Below are positions 35,470-44,693 of a DNA stretch of 64,000 nucleotides, one piece after another. The stretch is taken from assembly GCF_001542815.1 (NCBI RefSeq), contig NZ_CP006992.1, positions 186,001-250,000 of the forward strand. Reading direction: 5' to 3'. The DNA is from Methylobacterium sp. AMS5 (GTDB lineage Bacteria; Pseudomonadota; Alphaproteobacteria; Rhizobiales; Beijerinckiaceae). The translations under genes and the position numbers were made by a program. The notes under the pieces were generated by a model. It searched no databases. It was not told the DNA's origin and worked only from the letters and a program-made list of their open reading frames with translations. Numbering within the stretch: position 1 is the first letter of the stretch; each line of letters opens with the position of its first letter.

Positions 35470-36363
35470 TCAGGCAGCGGCGACGCCCTTGATCCGCACC
35501 GGTCCGACGCTCTTGCCGTCGAGCAATTGGCGCAGCCGCTCGACATCGTCGAAGTTGTTCGACGTCAGCTCGGTGATGTCGCCCTCGACCAGCGCATCGA
35601 CATGGCGGCAGCGGCGGCGGTGGGTGCCCGCCGGGCAGGAGCAGCGCAGATACGGCCCGTCCGTCCGCTCCTCGAATTCGAGCAGGTAGCGATTGCCGGT
35701 GCTGCCGCGCATGGCGAAGCGCAGCGCGTTCGAGGGCCGGAGATCGACGATGCCCGAGGCGCGCAGAGCCTTCGCCGAGGTCGAGCGGGTCATGTCCCGG
35801 CGCGGCGTGGTGAGGGCGCGGGTCGGGATGAGACCGAGGCCGCGAGCGAGGTCGGCGATGTCGGTCGCACCCGTCTCGCGCAGGGCCGCGAGTGCGATCT
35901 CGGCGCAGGCAAAGGCATCCTCGCCTGCATCGTGGTGCTCGAAGCGGATGCCGAGGCGGCTCGCCACCTTGGCGAGGCCGTGGCCGGCGGGATCGGGGAA
36001 GACGCGCCGGGCGATCTGGAGCGTGCAATGGCCGGCCATGTCCGGAACCGGCTCGCCCCAGGCGGCGAGCGAGGCGGCGAGCACGCCCATGTCGAAGCCG
36101 GCATTGTGCGCGAGCATCAACCCGCCCGACAGGTCGGGCAGGAACTCGGCAATCACCTCGGGAAAGGTCGGCGCATCACGCACGTCCGCCGGCAGAATGC
36201 CGTGGACGCGGATATTGCCGGGCGAGAACCGCAACTGCGGCGGGCGGATCAGCCGGGATTCGCGCCGCACCACGCGGCCCCCCTCGATCCAGGCAAGCCC
36301 GACCGCGCAGGCGCTGTCGCGCCGCTCGTTGGCGGTCTCGAAATCGATCGCGACGACGCTCAT
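35470..36363 (-). CDS. DEDDh 3'-5' exonuclease joined to a SWIM-like zinc motif
   Basis: The N-terminal ~165 residues are a DnaQ-type exonuclease: ExoI DFETAN (Asp7, Glu9), ExoII LMLAHNAGFDMGVL and ExoIII HHDAGEDAFACAE, so the DEDDh residues are present. After a linker (residues 165-215) comes a short domain with Cys241, Cys243, Cys252 and His254 in CxCx8CxH spacing, the SWIM zinc-finger pattern, preceded by a strand-rich NRYLLEFEERTDGPYL. SWIM motifs bind DNA or protein partners. The combination suggests a nuclease with an added substrate-binding module. It is cytoplasmic, and it follows glnE by about 50 bases on the same strand, perhaps co-transcribed. Confidence 0.85.
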   Translation of the reverse strand: MSVVAIDFETANERRDSACAVGLAWIEGGRVVRRESRLIRPPQLRFSPGNIRVHGILPADVRDAPTFPEVIAEFLPDLSGGLMLAHNAGFDMGVLAASLAAWGEPVPDMAGHCTLQIARRVFPDPAGHGLAKVASRLGIRFEHHDAGEDAFACAEIALAALRETGATDIADLARGLGLIPTRALTTPRRDMTRSTSAKALRASGIVDLRPSNALRFAMRGSTGNRYLLEFEERTDGPYLRCSCPAGTHRRRCRHVDALVEGDITELTSNNFDDVERLRQLLDGKSVGPVRIKGVAAA

Positions 36364-36413
36364 GGTGTTGAGAGTAAGGGGTCACGGACTCATCCCGCAA
36401 GGCGCGGATGGCT

Positions 36414-39377
36414 CTAACCTCCGCTCGGCTGCCCGAGCCGGCGGTCGAAGATCGTCCGCACCGTTCGCCGTTCCTCGTCGAGCCGGGCACTGAGCGCCCT
36501 GGCATCGGGCAGGTTGGCGGCGCGGGCGAGGCGGGCGAGCGCCACGTCGGAGGCCTGCGTCGGGTCGCCCTCGACCATCAGGCGCTGCCACTGGTGCACG
36601 TCGTCGAGGAGCCGGTAGGCATCGGCGAGTTGCGCCGCCTCGTCCGCCGCGATGATCCTGCCCTCGGCCGCGCGGGAAAACACCTCGGGCGCATCGAGGC
36701 CGATCAGATCGGGATCGGCGTGGGCATGGCCGAGAACCAAGGCCTGCGCCAGGAAATCGAGGTCGAGGAGGCCGCCGGGGCTGAGTTTGAGGTCGAGAGG
36801 GCCGTGATCGCCCTTCTCGTCCTCGACCCTGGCGCGCATGCTGCGCACGGAGCGGTTCACCGTGTCGGCGTCACGCGGCTGCATCAGCGCGTCACGGATC
36901 GTCGCTTTCGCCTCCTCGGCGAGGCTCGCGTCACCAGCAATGACACGGGCCCGGGTCAGCGCCATGTGCTCCCAGAGTTCGGCCTCCTCGCGCTGGTAGG
37001 CGCGGAAGCTGCGGAACTGCGCCGCCACCGCACCCTGGCCCCCGCCGGGACGCAGGCGCAGATCCACCTCGTAGAGCAGGCCTCGGCGGGTCGGGGCGGT
37101 GAGCGCCGCGACGAGGCGCTGAGTCAGCCGGTTATAGGCCACCGCCGCGTCGAGGGGCTTGGGGCCGGTGCTGGTGCGGTTCTCCGGATCGAAATCGTAG
37201 AGCACCACGAGGTCGAGGTCCGACTCTGCCGTGAGTTGGTGCGAGCCGAGGCGGCCATAGCCGAGCACGACGATGCGGCCGTTCGGAATCGGGCCGTGCT
37301 CGGCGAGGAAGGTTTTCGAGACGGCTTCCAGCGCGGTCGCCACCGCGGCGTCGGCGATCGCCGAAAAGGCGCGGCCGGCCGCCTGCGGCGTGAGAATGCC
37401 GGAGAGGAGCCGCGCCCCGGTGAGGAACCGGAGCTGCCGGGCCGCGTCGCGGCTGCGGTCGAGAAACACCTCGTGGCTGTCGGGCCGGCCCAGCAGGGCA
37501 CGGTAATGCGCGGCGATGGCTCCGGCATCGACCGACGGTTCGCCGAAATCGGGGTCGATCACCGCGTCGAGCACGTGCGGCGAGAAGGCGACGGTGCCCG
37601 CCAAGCGCGGGGCGCTGCCGAGCAGGTCGGCAAAAAGCAGCCGCAGGCGCTCGTGCTCGCGCAGGATGGTCAGCAGCTCCACCGCCGCCGGCATCCGGCC
37701 GAAGGCACGGTCGAGATTGGCCAGCGCCGCGTCCGGATCGGGCGTGCCCGAGAGCGCCTTGAGCAGGGCCGGGACCAGTTCGGTCAGCACCTCGCGGGCG
37801 CGGGGGCTGCGCACCGCCGCACGCCGCCCGAAATGCCAGCCGCGCACGGTGTCGGTGACGCGTTCCGGATCGCGGAAGCCGAGGCTGCGCAGGGTGGCCA
37901 GCGTCGCCGGATCGTCGGCGGCGCCGCTGAAGACGAGGTCACCCACCTCGGAGGAGAGATCGGGCCCGGCCTCGAACAGCAGGGCGTAATGCGCCTGCAC
38001 CCGGCGGGCATGGGCGAGCAGGGCTGCCTCGAAACCGGCGAGGTCGGCAAATCCGGCGAACCGGGCGAAGTTCTCGAGTTCGATCCGGTCGGTCGGCAGG
38101 CGCTGGGTCTGCTCGTCGCGCACCATCTGCAGGCGGTGCTCGACCGTGCGCAGGAAGGCGTAGGCCGCGCCGAGTTCATCGCGCGCTTGCGCGGAGATCC
38201 AGCCATCCTCGTGCAGCTTCCCCAGCATCGGCACGGTGGAGCGCCCGCGCAGCATCGGGCGCCGGCCGCCGAAGACGAGTTGCTGGGTCTGGACGAAGAA
38301 CTCGATCTCGCGGATGCCGCCACGGCCGAGCTTGATGTCGTGGCCGGCCACCGCCAGCGCCTCGTGCCCGCGCACGGCGTGGATCTGCCGCTTCATGGCA
38401 TGCACGTCGGCGATCGCCGCGAAATCGAAATACTTGCGCCAGACGAAGGGGGTGAGGTCGGCCAGGAACCGCTCACCCGCCGGGATGTCGCCGGCGAGGG
38501 CGCGGGCCTTGATGAAGGCCGCCCGCTCCCAGTTCTGGCCCGTGGTCTCGTAATAGACGTAGGCCGAGGCGAGGCTCATCGCGGTCGGCGTCGAGCCGGG
38601 ATCGGGCCGCAGGCGGTAATCGACCCGGTGGACGTAGCCGTCGCGGGTGCGCTCCTGCAGCAGCTTCGAGACGCCCTGCGCCAGCTTGGTGAAGAACGGC
38701 GTCGGCTCCAGCCCCGGCTTCAGCGGCGCCGTCTCCGGATCGAAAAAGACGATTAGGTCGATGTCGCTCGAATAGTTCAGCTCGCGTCCGCCGAGCTTGC
38801 CCAAGCCCAGCACGACGAGGCCCGAGCCGGCCTGCGGCGCGCTCGCATCCTTCGGCAGGAAGCGGCCGGATGCGGCCGCTTGCAGCAGCATCGCATCGAC
38901 CGCCGCCGACACCGAGGCATCCGCGAAATCGGAGAGCGCGGCGGTCACCCGCTCCAGCGGCCAGAGACCGCCGATATCGGCGAGCGCGACGAGGAGCGCG
39001 TGCTCGGCCCGGTTCCGCCGCAGGATCTTGCCGACCGCATCGAGATCGGGCGCGGTGCCCTCCCCCGCCCGGCCGGCGGCGCGCTGCGCCGCAACGATGC
39101 GGGCGTCGGCCGCTTCCGGCGCCTCTTCGAACAGGCGGACGAGGCGGGCGGGATCGCGCGAGGCGAGCGACCACAGGAAGGTCGAGTGGTCGGCGAGCGC
39201 CGCGAGCAGGTCGCGGGCCGGGCCCTCGCGCAGGGCGGCGGGAAGCGCGTCGGCGATCTCGTCGAGGCGTGCCTGCGCCACCTCGGGGTTCGAGAGCGGC
39301 GGAGCCTGACCCAGCCGCGCGATCAGGGGCGCCGTGCCGTCGTCGCGGGCGATCTGCCCGTCGTGTCGCCTGCCCAT
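36414..39377 (-). CDS. glnE: Bifunctional glutamine synthetase adenylyltransferase/deadenylase GlnE
   Basis: GlnE attaches AMP to glutamine synthetase under nitrogen excess and removes it under limitation, controlled by PII. The 987-residue protein has two nucleotidyltransferase halves: the first with GLGKLGGRELNYSSDIDL (about 190-207; deadenylase) and the second with GYGRLGSHQLTAESDLDL (about 701-720; adenylylase), separated by a regulatory linker; each is followed by a GlnD/PII-uridylase-like helical domain. Both active sites look intact, although the second has GS in place of GG. GlnD, which modifies PII, is also in this window 10 kb away, but the genes are not linked. Confidence 0.95.
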   Translation of the reverse strand: MGRRHDGQIARDDGTAPLIARLGQAPPLSNPEVAQARLDEIADALPAALREGPARDLLAALADHSTFLWSLASRDPARLVRLFEEAPEAADARIVAAQRAAGRAGEGTAPDLDAVGKILRRNRAEHALLVALADIGGLWPLERVTAALSDFADASVSAAVDAMLLQAAASGRFLPKDASAPQAGSGLVVLGLGKLGGRELNYSSDIDLIVFFDPETAPLKPGLEPTPFFTKLAQGVSKLLQERTRDGYVHRVDYRLRPDPGSTPTAMSLASAYVYYETTGQNWERAAFIKARALAGDIPAGERFLADLTPFVWRKYFDFAAIADVHAMKRQIHAVRGHEALAVAGHDIKLGRGGIREIEFFVQTQQLVFGGRRPMLRGRSTVPMLGKLHEDGWISAQARDELGAAYAFLRTVEHRLQMVRDEQTQRLPTDRIELENFARFAGFADLAGFEAALLAHARRVQAHYALLFEAGPDLSSEVGDLVFSGAADDPATLATLRSLGFRDPERVTDTVRGWHFGRRAAVRSPRAREVLTELVPALLKALSGTPDPDAALANLDRAFGRMPAAVELLTILREHERLRLLFADLLGSAPRLAGTVAFSPHVLDAVIDPDFGEPSVDAGAIAAHYRALLGRPDSHEVFLDRSRDAARQLRFLTGARLLSGILTPQAAGRAFSAIADAAVATALEAVSKTFLAEHGPIPNGRIVVLGYGRLGSHQLTAESDLDLVVLYDFDPENRTSTGPKPLDAAVAYNRLTQRLVAALTAPTRRGLLYEVDLRLRPGGGQGAVAAQFRSFRAYQREEAELWEHMALTRARVIAGDASLAEEAKATIRDALMQPRDADTVNRSVRSMRARVEDEKGDHGPLDLKLSPGGLLDLDFLAQALVLGHAHADPDLIGLDAPEVFSRAAEGRIIAADEAAQLADAYRLLDDVHQWQRLMVEGDPTQASDVALARLARAANLPDARALSARLDEERRTVRTIFDRRLGQPSGG

Positions 39378-39512
39378 GCCGTCCCTTCTTCGCTTCGAAG
39401 CGTCCGCATCGCCGTCGCGCTGCGGCTCTGCCCATCAAACGCGCAAATCGGGATCTGCCAAGGGACTTTGGGGACGGCACGACATGGCACGGGCGCGGCG
39501 ACGCCCTGGGGT

Positions 39513-40985
39513 TCAGGCCGCCCGGAGCGTTCCGACGAAGTCGCGGACGGTCTCGGCAAGGGCGTCGCATTCCCCCGCCAGACGCTCGGAAGCGTCGAGG
39601 CCGGCGGCCGCAGCCGCGCCGGTGAGGTCGGCGGAACGGGCGAGGCCGTCGAGGTTCTCGGAGACCGCGCCCGTCCGCCGGGCCGTCCGTTCGGCGTTGC
39701 CGGCGATGGCGCTGGTCGCCGCCCCCTGCCCTTCCACCGCCGCGGCGACCGAGCGGGTGATGGTGCCGAGCTCCTCGATCGTTCCGCCGATCCGGCCGAT
39801 CGCCGCGACCGCCTGCCCCGTCTGGTCCTGGATCGCGAGGACCTGCGCCTCGATCTCCTGCGTCGCGCGGGCGGTGCGGGCGGCGAGCGCCTTCACTTCG
39901 CCCGCCACCACACCGAACCCCCGCCCGGCCGCGCCGGCGCGCGAGGCTTCGATGGTCGCGTTGAGCGCGAGCAGGTTGGTCTGCTCGGCGATGGTGCCGA
40001 TGAGAAGCACGATCTGGTTGATGCGCTGAGCCGCCTCGGCCAACGCACGCACGGTCTCGTCGGTCTGTCCCGCTTCCCGCGTCGCCCGGCCTGCCACCTC
40101 GGCAGCGTGCGTCATGTGACTCCCGATCTCGCGCACGGTGGCCGAAAGCGCACCGGCTGCAGCCGCGACGCCCTGCACGTCGGCAGCGGTCTCCTGCGAG
40201 GCGGTGGACAAATCCGTCGTGCGGCGGGCGGCGTCGCCCGCCGCGGCCGAGAGATCCTGCGAGGCGTGCCGCACCCGGTTGGCGGATTCGGCCGCTTCCC
40301 GGACGAGGCGGTTCACGCTGCTCTCGAAACGCTCGGCCAGTTCGCCGGCCGTGCGGCGGCGCTCGGCGCGGGCCTCCGCTTCGGCCACGCCCTGGCGGTT
40401 ATGGGCTTCCGTCTCGGCGGCACGTGCGGCGTCGGCGGCGGCGAGCGAGCGCGCCGAGACCGAGAAGAGGGATGCGAGTTGCACGCTGAGCCAGACCAGG
40501 ACGGCGGTCTCGAGCACGACGATCACCGCGTGGAGCACCACCCGGCCGAAATCGGCACCGCCCGGATAGACCGCCGCCGGTAGGAGGAGATTCAGGCCGA
40601 GATGATGCAAGGCCGTTGCCCCGGCCGCGGTGAGCAGCACGCGCCAGTCGCAATAGGCCGACAGCACCGCCAGGACGGCGAAGAAGTACATATGAAGGTC
40701 GAGCTGCCAGGAATGGCCCGCCGCCGCACCGAGCAACAGCGCCACCATGCCGACCATCGCCACCGACACGGTGAGACGGGTGGCGAGCCCGTTGCCGTTC
40801 AACCGCCATGTAGCGGTCGCCGCCGCAGCAAGGCCGAACGCCATCAGCCCCTGGGCCGCGATCGGGTTTCCGAGGGCGGCGGCCACGGCGACGTTGAACG
40901 GCACGTGCAGCCAGAGCAGGGCGACGAGGCCGCGGCTCGCGGCGCGGCGCAGGCTGTCGAGATCACGCGGGCGGGATTCGGTCAT
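39513..40985 (-). CDS. Methyl-accepting chemotaxis protein with multi-helix membrane sensor
   Basis: This 490-residue chemoreceptor has an unusual N-terminus: about five or six membrane helices (from [20 protein letters not shown] to [20 protein letters not shown], residues ~18-172) rather than a large periplasmic domain. This suggests it senses a lipid, membrane energy or small hydrophobic signal. The cytoplasmic part is a long helical rod with the highly conserved hairpin tip [19 protein letters not shown] near residue 350, which contacts CheW and CheA. No HAMP domain is obvious. The ATG overlaps the stop of the upstream small membrane protein gene as ATGA. Confidence 0.9.
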   Translation of the reverse strand: MTESRPRDLDSLRRAASRGLVALLWLHVPFNVAVAAALGNPIAAQGLMAFGLAAAATATWRLNGNGLATRLTVSVAMVGMVALLLGAAAGHSWQLDLHMYFFAVLAVLSAYCDWRVLLTAAGATALHHLGLNLLLPAAVYPGGADFGRVVLHAVIVVLETAVLVWLSVQLASLFSVSARSLAAADAARAAETEAHNRQGVAEAEARAERRRTAGELAERFESSVNRLVREAAESANRVRHASQDLSAAAGDAARRTTDLSTASQETAADVQGVAAAAGALSATVREIGSHMTHAAEVAGRATREAGQTDETVRALAEAAQRINQIVLLIGTIAEQTNLLALNATIEASRAGAAGRGFGVVAGEVKALAARTARATQEIEAQVLAIQDQTGQAVAAIGRIGGTIEELGTITRSVAAAVEGQGAATSAIAGNAERTARRTGAVSENLDGLARSADLTGAAAAAGLDASERLAGECDALAETVRDFVGTLRAA

Positions 40986-41371
40986 GGTCGTGGATCTCTG
41001 GGTGTTGATTCTTGGAAGCGCGGCGTTTCGGGATGGGTGCAGAGGCCGAAGCCTCGCGGGTCGAACAGGATGAGGGCCCCGGCCGCCCGCAGGCGCCCGG
41101 CGAAGCCCGGCGCGGAGGACCGGGTGACGACGAGTCCCGGCAGGCGACCGAGGCCCAGCACGGCGCCACCCGCCGCCACCGCGGCGCCGAGGCTGCGGCT
41201 CGGATCCCACCAGGGCGGAAACAGGGCGGCGACCGGCCGGCCCGGCTCCGCCATCGGCGCTCCGAGCCACGCGGAGCCGATCAGGCTCGCCAGCAAGAGG
41301 GCGACGGGCGGCAGCCAGCTTCGAGCGGAGCCCGATGTAGACGGCTGAGTTCGGATCCCTTCCACTGCCAT
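40982..41371 (-). CDS. Small membrane protein coupled to the chemoreceptor, 129 aa
   Basis: The protein has an N-terminal polar lead, one membrane helix ([17 protein letters not shown], near residues 20-36) and a soluble part beginning [15 protein letters not shown] with the conserved-looking [13 protein letters not shown] at its end. It may be a signal-anchored periplasmic protein. The stop overlaps the chemoreceptor ATG (ATGA), so translation of the two is coupled, which suggests a ligand-binding or modulatory partner. The start is ATG 41371; a TTG at 41392 is also open. I recall related unnamed proteins in alphaproteobacteria but no function. Confidence 0.65.
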   Translation of the reverse strand: MAVEGIRTQPSTSGSARSWLPPVALLLASLIGSAWLGAPMAEPGRPVAALFPPWWDPSRSLGAAVAAGGAVLGLGRLPGLVVTRSSAPGFAGRLRAAGALILFDPRGFGLCTHPETPRFQESTPRDPRP

Positions 41372-41773
41372 CGACTTGGCGCCACGGTACAAATTCGAAC
41401 GATCGACAACCCAACATTGTTGATGAATGTTAAGTTCGGGTTACGCCCGCGGCGGCGGACGCTCGAACGGGCGTAAGTGTCTTTCACAAAACTTCCGCCG
41501 CGCCGTCATCGTCAGAACGAGAACGGTCAGAGGCCGGGAGTTTTGTGCGGCACTCTAACGCTCTACTGACCGCACCGGTCAGGCTCGACAGTTCCGCCCG
41601 AGCGGCCCGATCGCAGCCTAAAGCATCGTCTTTGCGAAAGCCGGCAAACACCCCTCGGGATGACGCTTGAGACGCCGGGGGCGGCGATGGTGATCCGGTC
41701 GTTCAAGCGAAGGCTCTCCGTTCCGTGCGTCCGGGTTCTGGCTTGAGACGCCCCGAGCACGAGAGGGCGAGGG
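41372..41773. other. Intergenic region with repeat copy 4
   Basis: A 402-bp region. Near 41413-41431 an AT-rich dyad AACATT-N7-AATGTT lies about 40-60 bases upstream of the small membrane protein gene and may be an operator. At 41618 the fourth palindromic repeat copy follows. No coding frame is convincing. Confidence 0.5.
41618..41671 (-). repeat. Palindromic interspersed repeat, copy 4 (degraded)
   Basis: On the plus strand it reads CTAAAGCATCGTC at one end, the core GCGAAAGCCGGCAAACACC in the middle and GGGATGACGCTT at the other; on the minus strand this is the same layout as copies 1 and 2. Both arms have mismatches, so this is the most diverged copy. It lies about 100 bp downstream of the DUF2161 gene stop, in the orientation seen at the other copies. 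Confidence 0.75.
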
Positions 41774-42451
41774 TCAGGGCGGCATCGACGGCCATCGCTC
41801 GATCGCCTCGTGCCCGGACGGCGTCAGCGCGTAGACGCCGTAGCCGGTGCGCTCGAACCAGCCGTAGACGTTGCGGCGGAGGATGGCGGCGGCCGTCGGG
41901 ACGGCGCTCGTCAGGTCGCGCGGGCGCAGCGGCCCGGGCGCCAGGGCGCGGGCGCAAAGGAGGGCCTGCTGGCGATAGGCGGTCATCACCGGCGCGCGCG
42001 AACCACCGCCGGCCACGGGGTCGCCCTGTCGGCGGCGATGCTCGTCCAGAAGGCGCGAGCGCCGCTTGGGGTCGCGTCGGGGCATCGGCGCTCCGGGGCC
42101 GAGAAGCACGTGGACGCCGTCGTCGGCACCGACGCCGAGAAGGCCGAAGCCGAGGCGCCGGCACAGGTTACGGAAGCGCGCATCGGCCTCCCGCCCCTTG
42201 CCGCGCACCGACAGGCGCGCCGCCAGCCACACCTCGTCGCAGGCACCGGCCCGGTCCACGGCCTGCAGCACGAGTTCCAGGTTGAAGCTCTGCTTCAGCT
42301 CGCACACCACCAGCACCGGCGGCTCGCCCTCGCGCACGCCCAGGAGGTCGCAGCCGCCGATCTCGCCCTTCACGGCAAAGCCGAGGGTTTCGAGGAAGCC
42401 CTTCACCGGCGCGTAGAGCGCCGTTTCCGGCGGGCGGGCGGACGCGCTCAT
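41774..42451 (-). CDS. DUF2161 family protein, predicted PD-(D/E)XK nuclease fold
   Basis: The protein matches the DUF2161 pattern: PPETALYAPVKGFLETLGF at the start, GGCDLLGVR, then PPVLVVCELKQSFNLELVLQ. These carry the Asp and the ExK of a PD-(D/E)XK nuclease core (Asp of GGCDL, Glu-Leu-Lys of CELK). The middle has ACDEVWLAARLS. A basic linker (PRRDPKRRSRLLDEHRRR) leads to a helical C-terminal domain. The family is predicted to be a phosphodiesterase of unknown substrate. The start is ATG 42451; sequence upstream belongs to a decayed gene. It is a single-gene unit. Confidence 0.85.
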   Translation of the reverse strand: MSASARPPETALYAPVKGFLETLGFAVKGEIGGCDLLGVREGEPPVLVVCELKQSFNLELVLQAVDRAGACDEVWLAARLSVRGKGREADARFRNLCRRLGFGLLGVGADDGVHVLLGPGAPMPRRDPKRRSRLLDEHRRRQGDPVAGGGSRAPVMTAYRQQALLCARALAPGPLRPRDLTSAVPTAAAILRRNVYGWFERTGYGVYALTPSGHEAIERWPSMPP

Positions 42452-43039
42452 GGCCGCGGCGACCGGCAAGCGCGGGAGGCCATGCGGATGGGGCGGAGCG
42501 GATGGATCATCGGGCGACACGCGCGGGGCAGATAGCACCCGAAGCTCGCGACCTCCACCGCGCGAGGCGTCGTCCCGCTCCCCGTCAGGCCGGGTCGCGC
42601 CGCACCTGCGCCCTGATCCAGCCGACGAAGGCCTGGACGATCGGCTCCGAGGCGCGCCCGTCGGGCACAGGATGAGGATGTCGTCGGCCGTGTCGGTCTC
42701 GGTGGCGGGCATTCGCCCCGGATCGGCACGAGCAACCCTTGCGCGATCTCACGCTCGATCAGATCGGCCGGCGCCGCCTCGCTGGTCAGAGCGAACGGGT
42801 CGAAGCGATGGCCCTGGAAGCCGCTCTGACGATCGCGCGAAGGAAGGCAGCTTGTCGGCGCCGTCCCCCAGCCCCGGCGCCCTGCGTCGCGGGACTTTTT
42901 CCGCGGCTTGGCCGTCCTGTCATGAAGGGGTCGGGGAGCAGGCACGCGCTTTCTTCAGTTGATCCCAGCCGGGCCGGAGCGGCATTCTCTCGCGGTACCT
43001 CCGGCGGACGACACGGCGACCGAGGACGAAAGTGAATCG
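42452..43039. other. Gap holding a decayed regulator gene
   Basis: A 588-bp stretch with no intact gene. Its lower part (42585-42811) is the frameshifted remnant of a LysR-type regulator; the rest (42812-43039) has no recognisable coding similarity and includes the leader of the small membrane protein at 43040. Confidence 0.6.
42585..42811 (-). pseudogene. C-terminal remnant of a LysR-type regulator, two frameshifts
   Basis: Read on the minus strand, three overlapping frames together give one continuous effector-domain end: HRFDPFALTS then APADLIEREIAQGLLVPI in the first; MPATETDTADDILILCPTG in the second; and SEPIVQAFVGWIRAQV ending RRDPA and TGA in the third. This is the typical end of a LysR-type effector-binding domain (…LLVPI … ILCPTGAP … QAFVGWIR…). 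The frame changes are at about 42710 and 42652 and each equals one missing base. The DNA-binding half is absent, so this is a decayed gene, unless it reflects sequencing errors. Confidence 0.65.
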
Positions 43040-43255
43040 ATGAGCAGCACCACCCTCGTTCCCTTTGCCGAAGCCGCCGTCTTCACACTCGGCTGCGCAC
43101 TGATCGCGAGCCGCCGGTTCGAACCGCAGCGGGTCGGTGCAGTGCTGGGGCTCGCCACCATCACTCTGGCGGTGCTGCTGGTCGTCCTGGCGCTCCCCGG
43201 CAGCCCGCAGGCGACGCTCGCCGACCCCGACGGCGTCCGCAATTTCCTGAACTGA
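43040..43255 (+). CDS. Small two-helix membrane protein, 71 aa
   Basis: The protein has two predicted membrane helices (LVPFAEAAVFTLGCALIAS and VLGLATITLAVLLVVLALPG) joined by a basic loop SRRFEPQR, and a short soluble tail. No signal cleavage site is evident. A GAGGACGAAAG stretch 10-20 bases upstream of ATG 43040 is a possible ribosome site. Its stop is 7 bases from the convergent histidine kinase stop. No family is recognised; an inner-membrane location is the only prediction. Confidence 0.6.
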   Translation: MSSTTLVPFAEAAVFTLGCALIASRRFEPQRVGAVLGLATITLAVLLVVLALPGSPQATLADPDGVRNFLN

Positions 43256-43262
43256 GTTCACG

Positions 43263-44693
43263 TCAGGCCGCGCCCGCCGGCAGGCTCAGGGTCACGGCGA
43301 GCCCTGGAGCATTGTCGGCAAGCTCAAGGCTTCCGCCATGCAGCCGGGAAACGGCGGCGACGAGGCTGAGACCGAGGCCGAAGCCAGGGCGTGTGCGGGC
43401 GGCGTCCAGGCGCACGAAGCGGTCGAGCACCCGCTCGCGCTCGGCTTCCGGGATGCCGGGGCCGCGATCCGCCACCCGGAGTCGGACGACGCCGTCGGCA
43501 CGCACGGCGCTGACCGTGATTTCCTGCGGGCCGGACGCATCGGAGCGGGCACCGTACTTGATGGCGTTGTCGAGGAGGTTGGCGATCGCCTGCCCGACCA
43601 ACTCGCGGTTGCCGTCGAGGATCAGGTCCGGCTCGATATCAACGGTCAGGCTCAGGCCCCTGTCCTCGGCCAGCGGCTCGTAGAGTTCGGCCACCTCCCG
43701 CGCGACCGCCCCGGCATCGAAGCGGCTGACGCTCTCGGGTGCGTTGCCGGCCTCCAGGCGGGCGATGGTCAGAAGCGCGTTGAACACCCGGATCAGCCCG
43801 TCGCTGTCCTCGATCACGCCCTCCATCGCCGTGCGCAGGGCCTCCGGCGTCTCGGCGGTGCGCAGGGCCTCGTCGGCGCGGTTGCGCAATCGGGTCAGCG
43901 GCGTCTTGAGGTCGTGGGCGATGTTGTCGGAGACTTCCCGCATGCCGCGCATCAGCTCGCCGATGCGCTCCAGCATCAGGTTGAGGTTCTGGGCGAGGCG
44001 GTCCAGTTCGTCCCCGGCGCCGCCGACCCGCAGGCGCCCGTCGAGATCGCCCGCCATGATGGTGCGGGTCGTCTCGGTCATGTCGTCGACGCGCTTCAGC
44101 ACGCGGCTCGCGACGAACCAGCCGCCGAGCACGCCGAGCAGCACGACGAGGGCCAGCGAGGAGCCGAAGGTGTTGCCGATCGCCGCGCGTAGGCGGTCGC
44201 GCTCCTCGGTGTCGCGGCCGACGACGAGGCGGAAGCCTCCGGCGAGGTTGAAGACCCGCATGATCGCGCGATGCTCGCTTCGATCCGCATCGGAGCCGCG
44301 CCCGTAATAGCTCTCGTACTGGCCGGACCGGGCGAGGATGTCGGCCGGCAGGCGGCTCACGTTGCCGACGATGTGCTCGCCCGCGGGCGTGGTCACGAGG
44401 TAGAGCGAGGCGCCGGGCTCCTTGGCGCGCCGTTCCACCACGGCGATGAGGCGGCGCAGCCCGCCCGCGGTGTATTGCTCGGACAGCCCGTTGATCTCGG
44501 CATCGATGGTCGAGAGGATCTGGTCATCGAGCACCCGCCGCGCGTTCCAGGCGACGTAGCCGAGCCCGAGCGAGGCCAGCACCGCGAACAGCACGAGATA
44601 GGCGAGCGACAGCTTGAACGCCGTCGTGCGGAAGATCTTCCCGAGGCGCGCGATGAGGCCATCCGGCGGCGGCGATGCGGCGGACGGCGTCAC
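43263..44693 (-). CDS. Sensor histidine kinase with HAMP domain
   Basis: This 476-residue inner-membrane kinase has two membrane helices (AFKLSLAYLVLFAVLASLGLG near 25-45 and SSLALVVLLGVLGGWFV near 175-195) around a ~130-residue periplasmic sensor. A HAMP segment follows, then HisKA with the phosphorylated His259 in NIAHDLKTPLTRLRNR, and the ATPase with LLDNAIKYG, DRGPGIP and GFGLGL. The start is GTG 44693, which overlaps the response regulator stop as GTGA. Ligand unknown; the pair is of the OmpR/EnvZ class. Confidence 0.92.
   Translation of the reverse strand: MTPSAASPPPDGLIARLGKIFRTTAFKLSLAYLVLFAVLASLGLGYVAWNARRVLDDQILSTIDAEINGLSEQYTAGGLRRLIAVVERRAKEPGASLYLVTTPAGEHIVGNVSRLPADILARSGQYESYYGRGSDADRSEHRAIMRVFNLAGGFRLVVGRDTEERDRLRAAIGNTFGSSLALVVLLGVLGGWFVASRVLKRVDDMTETTRTIMAGDLDGRLRVGGAGDELDRLAQNLNLMLERIGELMRGMREVSDNIAHDLKTPLTRLRNRADEALRTAETPEALRTAMEGVIEDSDGLIRVFNALLTIARLEAGNAPESVSRFDAGAVAREVAELYEPLAEDRGLSLTVDIEPDLILDGNRELVGQAIANLLDNAIKYGARSDASGPQEITVSAVRADGVVRLRVADRGPGIPEAERERVLDRFVRLDAARTRPGFGLGLSLVAAVSRLHGGSLELADNAPGLAVTLSLPAGAA

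Noticed and set aside
36361..36413. Possible fifth repeat copy near the end of glnE (CATCCCGCAAGGCGCGG)
   Set aside because: It shares only a few bases with the repeat core and lacks both arms.
40986..41417. Upstream extension of the chemoreceptor by 144 codons
   Set aside because: The extension lacks protein-like composition, and another frame here encodes a better protein that ends at the chemoreceptor ATG.
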